A stretch of DNA of 64,000 nt from Diphasiastrum complanatum (Eukaryota > Streptophyta > Lycopodiopsida > Lycopodiales > Lycopodiaceae), in the NCBI GenBank assembly GCA_029204225.1, contig CM055107.1:1973218-2037217 (forward strand), written 5' to 3'. Under the pieces are notes generated by a model that saw only the letters and a list, made by a program, of their open reading frames with translations, did not search any database and was not told the origin of the DNA. This document shows, in pieces, positions 24,265-34,312 of the stretch (its first letter is position 1; each line of letters starts with the position of its first letter). The position numbers were made by a program, and so were the translations under genes.

Positions 24265-24590
24265 CCTCTTTCGGTCGAGTTCCCTCTCTCTCTCTCTCTC
24301 AGTCTCTACCCCTCTCTCCTTCAGTTGAGTTCCATCTCTCTCTACCACCCCTCTCTCTCTTTCGGTCGAGTTTACTCTCTCTCTACCTCCTTCTCTCCTT
24401 CAGTTGAGATCCCTCTCTCTCTACCCGTTCTCTCTCCTTCTGTTGAGATTGTTCTCTCTCTACCTCCTTCTCTCTCCTCCGGTTGAGATCCCTCTCTCTA
24501 TAACCCATTCTGTATCCTCCGGTTGAGATCCTTCTCTCTATTCCTTTTTCTCTCTCTACCCTTCCTCTCTCTAGTTCCCCTCCCTCCACT
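24265..24590 (+). repeat. CT-rich minisatellite, about 40-bp unit, roughly seven copies
   Basis: Units repeat the pattern ttcrgttgagatccctctct followed by ctctacc.ccttctctctcc. The phrase ggtcgag/agttgag/ggttgag recurs about every 36-40 bases. Copies have diverged and the last ones fade into plain CT-rich sequence. Open frames across it are artefacts. Confidence 0.8.
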
Positions 24591-24926
24591 CGGTGCCCGA
24601 GAAATTTTTTTTTCTTGTAAATTTTGTAATTTCCTAGGGTTCCTTCAATTTTTTTTCGAGCACAAAAATATTTCAAGGATTTCAAAGTTTTATTGAATTA
24701 GATTTGTAAAATTTTTTTATATACCCCCTTTTCTAAGTTGAATGCTCATTTTTCCTTCTCATTCTTTGAGCGCCCATAACTTCCTTGTTTGAGCTCAGAT
24801 TCCAGTGCTGTAAAAACAAAAAGTGATCAAAAGATGAGCCTGACACTGCTACATTATTGAAAATTTGTAATTATTACTTTAAATTTTTTGAAGACCCCTT
24901 TTTTTTTACTCTCAGTCAAACTTCCT
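24591..24926. other. No gene seen
   Basis: T-rich sequence between the minisatellite and the gypsy LTR fragment. Confidence 0.4.
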
Positions 24927-25350
24927 AGTACATCAGTGCTTATCAATGCATCAGAATATCCATTGTAAGCTTTGTAGGCCCAAAAGGAGCTATTAGCTTA
25001 ACAAGGTCTAACTATCTCTCAGCTAGTTAAGTTAAGTAAGAGCATTGTCTATAACTAGACAAGAGACATTATTTTGTGAATCTTTTGGCTCATTTGCAAG
25101 TGAGAGCTTCTAGCTTCCTTGTGAATGTGAGCCATAGGGATCTCCATTGCTAGGTGTCATGTGCCCTATCCACATGATCAATTCTCCATTTCCATTGATT
25201 GTACTCTTTATTTCATTGCTAATGTGATTCTATGGTGATCTCCATGTTTCTAGCTTTCTATTGATATGCTATCATGATTGTCTTGTTATCTTCTTGCTTC
25301 TAGCTTTACTTCATTGTTATTGCTATTAGTTTGGGATTTGGCACATGACA
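24927..25350 (+). repeat. 5'-truncated gypsy LTR, plus orientation
   Basis: It matches 39318-39856 in reverse complement: agtacatcagtgcttatcaa, ggcccaaaaggagctattag, agacaatgctctta-like blocks, and the end gggatttggcacatgaca. Its last bases CATGACA pair with the TGTCATG start of the other copy, typical of LTR termini. The outer TGTCATGTAC start is missing here. It abuts the gag-linker fragment directly. Confidence 0.75.
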
Positions 25351-25760
25351 GTGTATACACTAAAGCATCAGTGGATCGACAATTGCATGTGAATGAAAGA
25401 GAAGAAACTTTTGAAGATGAAGATGTTCCCATCAATGAGTCTGATGAGCAAAGTAATAACGATGAAGCGGATGAGCAAAGCGAGGACAATGAGCAAAGCG
25501 ACAACAAAAGTCAAGTCTCAGATCCAGATACAGTTGCAGGCAACAAAAGTCCAATTCAAGATTCTGATCAAGTTACAACAACATATGGTGAAAATCAGGA
25601 TTTAGACGGAAGTGAAGATTCAGATCAAGATGTGAAGATAATTGAACATCCTTTCGAGTTCACTTCAATCATCAAAGTTCGAAACTTGACCTACATCAAT
25701 GCCTTAATCTAATCAATGGACAAGCGACTATGGGCCGTCAAATTAAGAATATTGCTAAAA
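25351..25760 (+). pseudogene. Gypsy gag acidic-linker fragment
   Basis: Starts gtgtatacactaaagcatca and matches 41944-42380 at the DNA level throughout. The reading frame is very acidic, with repeats such as ESDEQSNNDEADEQSEDNEQ, then VAGNKSPIQDSD and QDVKIIEHPFEF. In the other copy this linker follows two gag-like domains, so it is most likely the region after capsid in a gypsy gag. Here the capsid part is missing and the LTR adjoins it, which marks an internal deletion. Confidence 0.65.
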
Positions 25761-26501
25761 CCCAATCAAGGCATTCACCAAACTTTCAAAATGAGGACTA
25801 TATGGCACCGATATTTCATGGACTGGAATTGAGTAGCTATTTAAAGGATCCGATCTGTGAACCATTTCAATTTGATTTGGGAGCTTTTGAGAATATTTTT
25901 ATTTTTGACAACAATATAATGGAGTATGAGGTATTCAACAACGATATTGTCCGTAATGAAGAGATTTCATTATTCCATATAAATCCAACTTGTATCAATA
26001 CCTTGGATTATTGTTCACTCCATTTTACAAGATCTTCAAGTGACTTCCATTGGAGAACCCTATTCCTATGGATTCTCTAGAACTCAATTGCCAATATCTA
26101 ATTCACGAGTTATCCAAAATGTATGGATGTGAATAATGATTGGGAACATTCTCTCAGTCAACCAATACTCTATAGGAAGCTGATTTAAAATTTGCCATCA
26201 ATCTATATCAGTTTCTTTGGAGAGGTTTACATTGCTCAGTGGACTCTAATGTGATCAATCCTCAATTGAATAATGTCAACAATGATTGTTCATCAATGGT
26301 TATTTGGAACAATCAAAACGTCAAATCCCTAGTTCAACTTTGGGATGTATTTCCAATATTTAAGATTGATGCTTCAGCGATTTATATGGGCAACTACAAA
26401 TTGTATATTTCGAAACGAGAGTCCATTTTTGAGGTCAATCAGGTCAAATATTTACAACCACCTATGAATGAGGTATTGACCAAATTTGAAGAGATGTGCT
26501 T
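25761..26501 (+). other. Unclassified sequence, target of the copia insertion
   Basis: Plus-strand frames at 25730-26080 and 26239-26511 read smoothly (for example ELSSYLKDPICEPFQFDLGA and LQPPMNEVLTKFEEM) but match no domain I know. They may be the continuation of the gypsy element (its gag or pol spacer). The minus-strand copia element interrupts this sequence at 26506/26507. Confidence 0.35.
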
Positions 26502-26506
26502 CACCA

Positions 26507-27197
26507 TGTGAAAAGTATTTTACTAAGGACCATAAATGGATCTTTGAATGATCCACAAGGTGATTGTATGCTTGTTAAACAATCTATCAGAAACTAGTCA
26601 TCAGAAAACAAGATCTAGTTTAGCAGCTTGATAGGAAACAAGTAGAGACAATCAAAGCATTGATCAAATAGTATAATCCAACTCCACACGTTTGGAAATA
26701 AGGCTGTAGTATGTCCTGTAGACAATGTTTACAAAGTTTCAAAGCTGGGTTTCATTGAAAATCAAGAGTAATCACCATACAATGAGAGGAAACTCGAGTT
26801 TCTCCTTGAGGCTCCACAAAGTTTCTATCTTCTCACTATGGAGAATGGAAATACATAGTAAAACACACTTCCTTTGCAAAGTTAGGTGAAAATCCAGCAT
26901 GTAATAAGGAAGTAGACTCCACTTTCTTGCCCTAATGTGAAAACCCTAGCCTAGATCCAAGAGTTATGTTTGGTAGGTGCATGGTAGGTACAAATCTCAT
27001 CATAAATCATGGTCTAGATCCTACAAAGTAGGAATCACTACCAAATAGACACAACCACTCTTCTTGACTCGTGGTAACCTACTTTAGGTGTGTATGTACA
27101 AGTGGCACTTTGGCCATTCAAGTAATCAACAAACAATATTGACAAAATGTACAATATTCTACATGGCTAGATTTGCCAATGTAGGCAATTTTTCACA
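26507..27197 (-). repeat. 3' LTR of the minus-strand copia element (691 bp)
   Basis: Left copy. It carries an extra stretch of about 84 bases (around 26597-26680, from agtcatcagaaaacaag to gtataatccaa) that is absent from the right copy. Its CACACGTG word is degraded to CACACGTTT. Confidence 0.9.
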
Positions 27198-30100
27198 CTC
27201 CTCCTCAAATCTAGCCTTGGAGATCACAATGCTTTTATCAGTAACTCCAATTGAAGATCTAAGCTTGACAAATGAATCTTTAGGTAAAGGTTTAGTAAAC
27301 AAATCAGCCAAGCAACTTGATGATGGCACGTGTTGGAGCTTGATATCTTTAGCTTGCACTTTTTCCCTCATGAAATGATGAGCAATTTCGATGTGTTTGC
27401 TCCTTGCATGGAATGTAGGATTAGTTGCAAGTGATTGGGCTGATTGGTTGTCACAATAGATGATAGGGATCTCCTCCTCCATGACATGAAGCTCCACCAA
27501 TAGCCTTTTGAGCCACAAGACCTCCTTGCATGTTGATGTCAAGGCCTTGTATTCAGATTCTGTGGAAGATAGGGAGATGGTATCTTGCTTTTTGGAAAGC
27601 CATGATACTACTCCATCATATAGAAAGGTGGCAAAGGCACTTGTTGATCTTCTATCTACTTGTCACCTTCAAAATCCGAGTCACTATAGGCTCTTAAGCC
27701 AAGATTAGTTCCTCTATACAAAATACCAAAATTCTTAGTGAATGAAATGTATCTAAGAACTCTTTTGGCCATCTTCCAATGTGAAACTAGAGGACTTTGC
27801 ATGAATTGGCTTAACTTTCCAACACTATAACTAAGATCAGGTCTAGTTATAGTTAAATAGATCAAGGAGCCAATAAGCCTTCTATATAATGTGATGTCCT
27901 CAAAGGATGCTTCATCACAACCAACAGATGCTTTTACATGTTGCTCCGTTGGTGTCTCAATGCCTTTACAATTCTTCATTCCAAATCTATCTAGGATGGA
28001 TGTAGCATATTTAGATTGACAATGAAAATCACATCCTGTAATAACCTCTATTCCAAAAATGAAACTCAATAGGCCGAGATCTATCATCTTAAACTCTTTT
28101 GCTAAAGCAGTTTTTACATCTCTAATTCCATCTAGATCATTACCACTTAAGATAATGTCATCTACATACAAAACAAGAATAATGATCATGCCATCATGAA
28201 AACCTATATACAATGATGGATCATAGGCACTCATTACAAAATTGATGGAAATGAGAAAATAGTTTAGCCTAGAGTACCATGCTCTAGGTGCTTGCTTGAG
28301 CCCATAAAGACTCTTCTTCAAAAAACACACCTTTCCTTCATGCTTTGCCTTGATGAGCCCCTCGGGTTGCCTCATGTAGATCTCTTCCTCCAAATAACCA
28401 TTGAGGAATGCATTTGTGAAGTCAAGTTGGAATAGTTCCCGATTGAAGATTGTAGCAAGACTAATGATCAACCTGATAGTAACAAGCTTAGCCACAGGGG
28501 CAAAAGTCTCATCATAATCAATGCCTTTGGTTTGTAAAAAACCTTTGGCAACAAGCCTAGATTTATGCTTTCTTATTGATCCATCTTGATTATACTTCAA
28601 TCTAAACACCCACTTGCAATCAAGAGGTTTCTTCCCTTGAGGAAGATCCACAAGATCCCAAGTATGATTCTCAATAAGAGCATCATACTCTACTTGCATA
28701 ACATCCATCCAACTTTTAGACTTACAAGCATCTTCATCATTGAAGTAAGAAAGGTGTAAGATGTGAAAGATGACGAGCCTTCCCTTTGACCACCTTGACC
28801 ATCATAGGTGAGCCTCAATGGCTCGGATCTTGCCCTTGTAGATCTTCTTGGAGTTTTTGCATCTTGAGGTGGATCCTCAAGTTCATCTTCACTTGGAAGC
28901 TCCTCCTCCACCCTAGCATGATCCTTGGCATCAAGATGATTAGTAGCATTATCATCCAAATCACAAGCATGTCCTTCATAAAAAATAACATCCCTACTCA
29001 CTATCACCTTGCTAGTGATGGGATTGAAGACTCTATAACCTTTGCTATTCTCACCATATCCCACAAAGATGCCTTTGATGGATGTTGCATCATCCTTCCT
29101 TCTCTTATCCAAGGATTGGTGTACATAGCAAGTGGATCCAAAAACTTTGAGATCCTTGAGATTGGGCTTCTCTCCAAATAGAGCTTCAAATGGTGTGATT
29201 CCTCCAATGGCTTGGTTTGGCAATCTATTGCACAAATAGTTAGCACAAGTTATTGCTTCACCCCAAAATGGTTTGGATAGAGAAGCATCTAGCCTTAAGG
29301 CCTTAGCACACTCACAAAGAGATCTATTTCTTCTCTCTCTCACTCCATTTTGTTGAGGGGTGTATGGACATGCCTCTTTATGCCATTAGAACCACAAAAG
29401 TCAATCAACTCATTGGAGATATATTCACCTCCATTATCACTCCTTAATACCTTAATCTTGGTACTAAGTTGATTTTCTACCAAAGTCTTGAACTTTACAA
29501 AAGAATCAAACACCATTGATTTGCTAGACAAGAGGTACATCCAACAAAATCTAGAATAGTCATCAATGAAGATTACATAGTACTTGGCACCACCATTAGA
29601 CTCATGTGAAAAACTATGAACATTCGAATGGATGAGTTCAAGAGGAGAGTTTGATTTTGATTTAGATCTTGAGAAGGGTAGTTTGTGAGCCTTTGAGAGA
29701 CTGCATGCTCCACATCTCTTCCCACACTTTGACAAATGCTTGGGGAGTCCAACTGCATGCTCCTTTGCAACCATAGATTCCATGGCTTTGTAGTTGGGGT
29801 GGCCCAACCTTTTGTGCCACAGTTCCACCTTTGATAACTCCACCTTTGCCAAGTTAACACTCTCCACTGCAATATTAGCATCAAGCTTAAACAATCTACC
29901 TTGCTTAAAGCCTTTGGCTATACATTCATCATTTCTAAGGATGGAACAAACTCCATGCTTAAATTGTACATCTAGGCCATTATCCATTATCTGGCCAACA
30001 CTAAGCAAATTCTTGGTTAACTTAGGAACATAAAGAACATTATCAAGATTCATCCTTTCGGATGATCCCACATACAAGGGAATTGTTCCTATTCCACTCA

Positions 30101-31127
30101 TCTTACATTCTTTACTACTTGCAGTATAGATTGATCTATGTAAGTCATTGTAAGAAAGTAAGGTGGAGAATATGTCCTTTTGATATGTCATGTGGGAACT
30201 TGCCCCACTATCAATCCACCAAGAATCATTGGTGTTGCTCTTGGATGATGGTGGTTTGTTGGAAACCATCAAGGATGACTCTTCATCGTCCTCCTCCTCC
30301 TGATGTGCAATGTTGCTTTGTTTGCTCTCTTGTGCCTTCTTCTTCTTGAGACATTTTGATGCAGAATGTCCTTTCTTTCCACAGAAAAAACATTTGTACT
30401 TGGACTTGTCTTTGATCTTGCCCTTTGAGCTTGAAGCCTCATCCTCCTTGAAGTGCTTCTTCTTGCCATTGGTCTTCTTCTTGCTTTTGAATGAGAAATT
30501 AGCTTTCTCATCACCATCCTGCAGAGAAATAGCATTCATTCTTGCATTGGTATGCAACATCCTACACTCTTCAGCTACTAATACACTGTGTAGCTTTTCT
30601 ATAGTAGGCAAAGTGTCTTGGATTGCAAAGCTTTGGACCAAATTTGTAAAGCCACTCCCTAGACCATTGAGGACAATCTGAACAAGCTCACTATCTTGAA
30701 TCTTCTCTCCAATGGAAGCTAACTCCCTATTGAGAGACTTGATTCTTAGCACATAATCTTGTGCACTCTCATCACTCCTCTTCATGCTTTGTAGAATCTG
30801 ATTCTTAAGCATGAGAACCCTCAAAGTGTTACTAGATTCATAGATAGATTTTAAAGATTCCCAAGCCTCTTTAGCACTCTTACATGATGATACTTCCCTT
30901 AAAAAATCATTGCTTACATTCATTTTTATACAGTGAAGTGCAAGCCTAGACCTCTTCTTGTATCTCACTAATTCCTATGCACCTAGAGGTTCATCTTCAT
31001 CATCTATTAGAAACTCATAAAGATCATGGAGCACCATTAGTGACTCCATCCTCACTTTCCAAATAGCATAATTGGTAGAATTTAACCTCTCACTAGCTTC
31101 TAGAAGGTAGGCTCCCACTGATCCCAT
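27159..31127 (-). pseudogene. Copia gag-pol polyprotein, interrupted
   Basis: Starts at an ATG whose first base is 31127. Gag residues follow (LLEASERLNSTNYAIWK), with an in-frame TAG at 30975-30977. The main frame to 29340 has the UBN2-type gag, a CCHC knuckle (CFFCGKKGHSASKC), the protease active site DSGASSHM, the gag-pre-integrase LWHKRLGHPN and the integrase core (FIDDYSRF, RSDNGGEY). A frameshift at about 29340 leads to the integrase end (28690-29343). Another shift leads to RT (27656-28708) with YGLKQAPRAWY and LYVDDIILSG, catalytic residues intact. A stop after GDK near 27660, best explained by one lost base, precedes RNase H (DNQSAQSLATN, ADLFTKPLPKDSF). The end reads through the polypurine tract a few codons into the LTR. 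It cannot make a full polyprotein. Confidence 0.93.
27198..27206 (-). other. Polypurine tract of the minus-strand copia element
   Basis: ctcctcctc on the plus strand, GAGGAGGAG on the coding strand, directly before the 3' LTR start TGTGAAAA. It is identical to the tract of the element at 32745. Confidence 0.85.
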
Positions 31128-31745
31128 CTTACTAGCAAGATTCTACACACAAGATATAGATTTGTTTGGACCTGAAACTCACAAAGGTTTCTAACTTGCA
31201 GTGTTTCACTCAAATGTTGACTTCTAATCCAACAGATGGATTTGTAATCACAGTTCTATCACTCCCTCACAAAGCTGGAATGAAGATAAGATGAGATGAA
31301 AACTACACTCAAGCAAATCTTGCCAATCTTGGCTATTCTTGGACAAAAACTGACTCTATCTCTCTCATTCACTTTGATGTACTTTCAAGACCTGGTTTCC
31401 ATTTAATAGGGTCTGAAATCAGCCTAGATTAATTAGTATTCATGAAACAAATTCAAAACTAATCAATGGCAAGTGATCTTGGTAGCTTATTCTAGGATTT
31501 GCACCAAAAATTACATCAAACTGACACCAGATGAATTTTCTATGGTCCAATGAATATGGGTTATTAAATGCTGGTTCAGAGATGTCCACACGTGTGAACA
31601 GTACAGATTTTGATCTCGAAAAAGTTTGGGATCAAATCCCCTCACCAAAACTTGGATACCAGCTCGCCCTTCCAATACTAGCTTTTTGCACCAAAACCTA
31701 CTAAAACTGGATTAGATTCAAACATAGATCAATGGCCTTGTACTT

Positions 31746-31758
31746 GGCTCTGATACCA
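31746..31758 (-). other. Primer-binding site of the minus-strand copia element
   Basis: Minus strand TGGTATCAGAGCC directly follows the 5' LTR end. This matches the 3' end of plant initiator tRNA-Met, the standard copia primer. Confidence 0.9.
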
Positions 31759-32365
31759 TGTGAAAAGTACAGTACTAAGGACCATAAATGGATCTTTGAA
31801 CGATTCACAAGGTGATTGTATGCTTGTTAAACAATCTATCAGAAACAACTCCACACGTGTGGAAATAAGTCTGTAGTACGGCCCGTAGACAATGTTTACA
31901 AAGTGTCAAAGCTGGGTTTCATTGGAAATCAAGAGTAATCACCATACAATGAGAGGAAACTCGAGTTTTCTCCTTGAGCCTCCAAAAAGTTTCTATATTC
32001 TCACTATGGAGAATGGGAATACATAGTAAAACACACTTCCTTTGCAAATCTAGGTGAAAATCCAGCATGTAATAAGGAAGTAGACTCCACTTTCTTGCCC
32101 TAATGTGAAAGCCCTAGCCTAGATCCAAGAGTTATGCTTGGTAGGTGCATGGTAGGTACAAATCTCATCATAAATCATGGTCTAGATCCTACAAAGTAGG
32201 AATCACTACCAAATAGACACAACCACTTCTCTTGACTCGTGGTAACCTACTTTAGGTGTGTATGTACAAGTGGCACTTTGGCCATTCAAGTAACCAACAA
32301 ACAATATTGACAAAATGTACAATATTCTACATTGCTAGATTTGCCAATGTAGGCAATTTTTCACA
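31759..32365 (-). repeat. 5' LTR of the minus-strand copia element (607 bp)
   Basis: Right copy. It has an intact CCACACGTGTGG palindrome (CACGTG at 31854-31859). Its end faces the 5' LTR of the plus-strand element 379 bp away, so the two 5' LTRs are arranged back to back. Confidence 0.9.
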
Positions 32366-32739
32366 CACTGTATGACAGAGTGTCAATATTCATGTCGACT
32401 ACTTCGTATGGAGCATTTATATACGAGCAACAATTCATGACTACCATTGTTTATGACAAAATTATAATTTCCTTCATCAAATTGGTCAAACAACATCGAT
32501 TGCCAGTTACAACGAAAGAGCCGGATGCAAGAAAAAACCAAGAATCCAAGGGAATTGGATAAACATCCAAATTAGTATGATGTCGAGGAAGCAGACAAAA
32601 GAAGATATTGCGGTGACACACTCTGTCCATTTCATACAGATTGATTACCAACAAGCAATATGGTGCTTCATCAAACTCTTCTTCGACCATTAGTTTTCCT
32701 TCATGAGAATGAGGATTACATCTGAATCCACCTGAGTTA
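32366..32739 (-). other. Unclassified spacer between the two copia elements
   Basis: Between the two elements. A minus-strand frame at 32451-32690 (79 codons, EEEFDEAPYCLLVINLYEMD then LPRHHTNLDVYPIPLDSW) is clean but unassigned. The DNA just right of it continues, across the younger insertion, at 37828. Confidence 0.35.
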
Positions 32740-32744
32740 CAACT
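32740..32744 (+). other. Target-site duplication, left (CAACT)
   Basis: CAACT here and CAACT at 37823-37827 flank the element exactly: the 5-bp duplication made by copia integrase. Confidence 0.93.
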
Positions 32745-33554
32745 TGTGAGAAATTGGCAAAATCCTAGCTTGGTATTTTTTTATGATAGAAGTTTGTAAG
32801 TGAATCTCACATGTGTGGAGGATGTTCCCACGTGTGGAGAATTGTAAAGTAAATCAAAATGTTTGATATAGGGGTCTCATAGAATTTCATAGTCAAGCAT
32901 TTAGGTGTAGGATGTTGATAGGGTCAAATTTGGCATAGATGGCACATTATCCATTTCCACTTGTAATGCCAATATTGAGCCAAACTTGTGCCAATTAGAG
33001 TGTAGACAAGTGTCATGCTTTTGTTTGATGAAGCTTAAGAGGTCCAATAGGATTTAGAGGTGGAACCTTGTGAGGTCCAATAGAAAATTGAGGTGTGCTT
33101 GAATATAGTCCAATAGAATTTAGAGGTGCATGGATCAATGGTCCAATAGGATTAAGAGGTGGCAAAGTGTGATCCAATCATAGTTAAGCATAGTGGTAGC
33201 TCATGAATCTATTAGTATCATTGTACTCCTCCTTTTGGATCTAATTGATTTGGTGATTTCATGGATTTTGTGAGTTATTGGATTTCTAGCTTTCTCTCTC
33301 TACCCGAGAGCTCTTGATGTATTTTCTCTCTCTACCCGAGGAGAGCAGCTTGTTTTTACTTAGATTATTTTTTGAATACTTCCCACACGTGTGAGTGAGA
33401 GTTGGAAGTGATTGAATGCATGTAGTAGTGTGTTTTTGCCATAGGATTCAAGATTGATCTTGAATCTCAATCTAGTCTTGATCTTGGTGCATCTACACAC
33501 CTTAGGAGATCACAAGTACATGTAGTGGACAGTCCACACGTGTGAAATTCAACA
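32745..33554 (+). repeat. 5' LTR (810 bp) of the young copia element
   Basis: TGTGAGAAATTGG...AAATTCAACA. It has three perfect CACGTG cores: 32829-32834, 33386-33391 and 33537-33542, the last two within CACACGTGTG. A central part carries about four copies of a TCCAATAGRATTTAGAGGTG-like unit (about 33047-33165). Two CTCTCTCTACCCGAG copies lie at about 33292-33342. Confidence 0.95.
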
Positions 33555-33567
33555 TGGTATCAGAGCC
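33555..33567 (+). other. Primer-binding site of the young copia element
   Basis: TGGTATCAGAGCC immediately after the LTR end, complementary to initiator tRNA-Met. An untranslated leader of about 745 bases lies between it and the ATG at 34313, with no other long frame. Confidence 0.93.
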
Positions 33568-34312
33568 TACCTAAGGTTACCATGCATTTTGATCCATCTA
33601 AGTGAAAAATTTTTCATCAATCTTGAGCTAGAAATTGTCAAGGCCCATTTTCCTAGCTATCTTGTTCAATTTTGGATCAAAAGAGATCAAAAGGACATTG
33701 ATTGGGTCTGACCTGGTACTGTACGGAATCAGGTGCTCAGACACGTGTGAGGAACATCCAATTTCAGTTTGGGAGTTCTCTTTCATGTTTGATCCAAAAA
33801 TCTTGCTAGATAGCTTGTTTTGAAGCTATTTTTGTCTAGTTTCTGATGCAATCAGTTTCATTCCATTTGGTTGAGCCAATCAAAAGTTATAAGCTTTTGA
33901 AGAGGGTTAGGTAGGGCACCTAGACCTGGGTGGACACATTTGGTTTGGTCAAAAGATTGCTTGTTTGATCCAAAATCACAGTTGAATGCTTACCAATCTC
34001 ATCTATATGTGATCTAGGCATTGTTTTGAGATCTTAGCCATTTTGTTTCATGCAATATCATTGTATTTGAGTCAAATTTGGTTTCTTAGTGTATTTCACA
34101 CGTGCTAAGAGTGTTTGATCCTAACTTTTCCCATACTCCATCATTTGATGTGAAGTAGATCTAGTTTTGGAGAGATTGAGATAGCTAGTGAGAATCATCT
34201 CACAGTTTGTTGCAAGATCTTGCATAGGAGATGGTAGCACACCATTATTGGATCCTATAGTGAGAGAGAAGCAACATTTTTTGTTCATCACTTTTATTTA
34301 TCTCCACTTTAC

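Larger units (their letters stand above)
26507..32365 (-). mobile_element. Ty1/copia retrotransposon, near full length, degenerate
   Basis: 5.86 kb between two LTRs with TGTGAAAA...TTTTTCACA ends. On the minus strand it reads 5' LTR (right), TGGTATCAGAGCC primer site, gag, protease, integrase, RT, RNase H, GAGGAGGAG polypurine tract, 3' LTR (left). LTRs differ by an indel of about 84 bp and scattered substitutions, so it is old. Flanks CACCA (26502-26506) and CACTG (32366-32370) share only three of five bases, so the target duplication is decayed or absent. It shares LTR start, polypurine tract and RNase H sequence with the element at 1.8-3.3 kb and LTR ends with that at 32745. Confidence 0.93.

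Noticed and set aside
27508..27708. Plus-strand frames opposite the copia RNase H (also 2818-3114 and 28786-29181)
   Set aside because: They are antisense shadows of clearly better minus-strand protein.
26502..32370. A perfect target duplication for the older copia element
   Set aside because: CACCA and CACTG share only three bases, so I do not claim one.
33040..33170. Repeated CCAATAG units in the LTR considered as a CRISPR-like array
   Set aside because: Spacing and sequence are irregular, there are only about four copies, they lie within an LTR, and the context is plant nuclear DNA.
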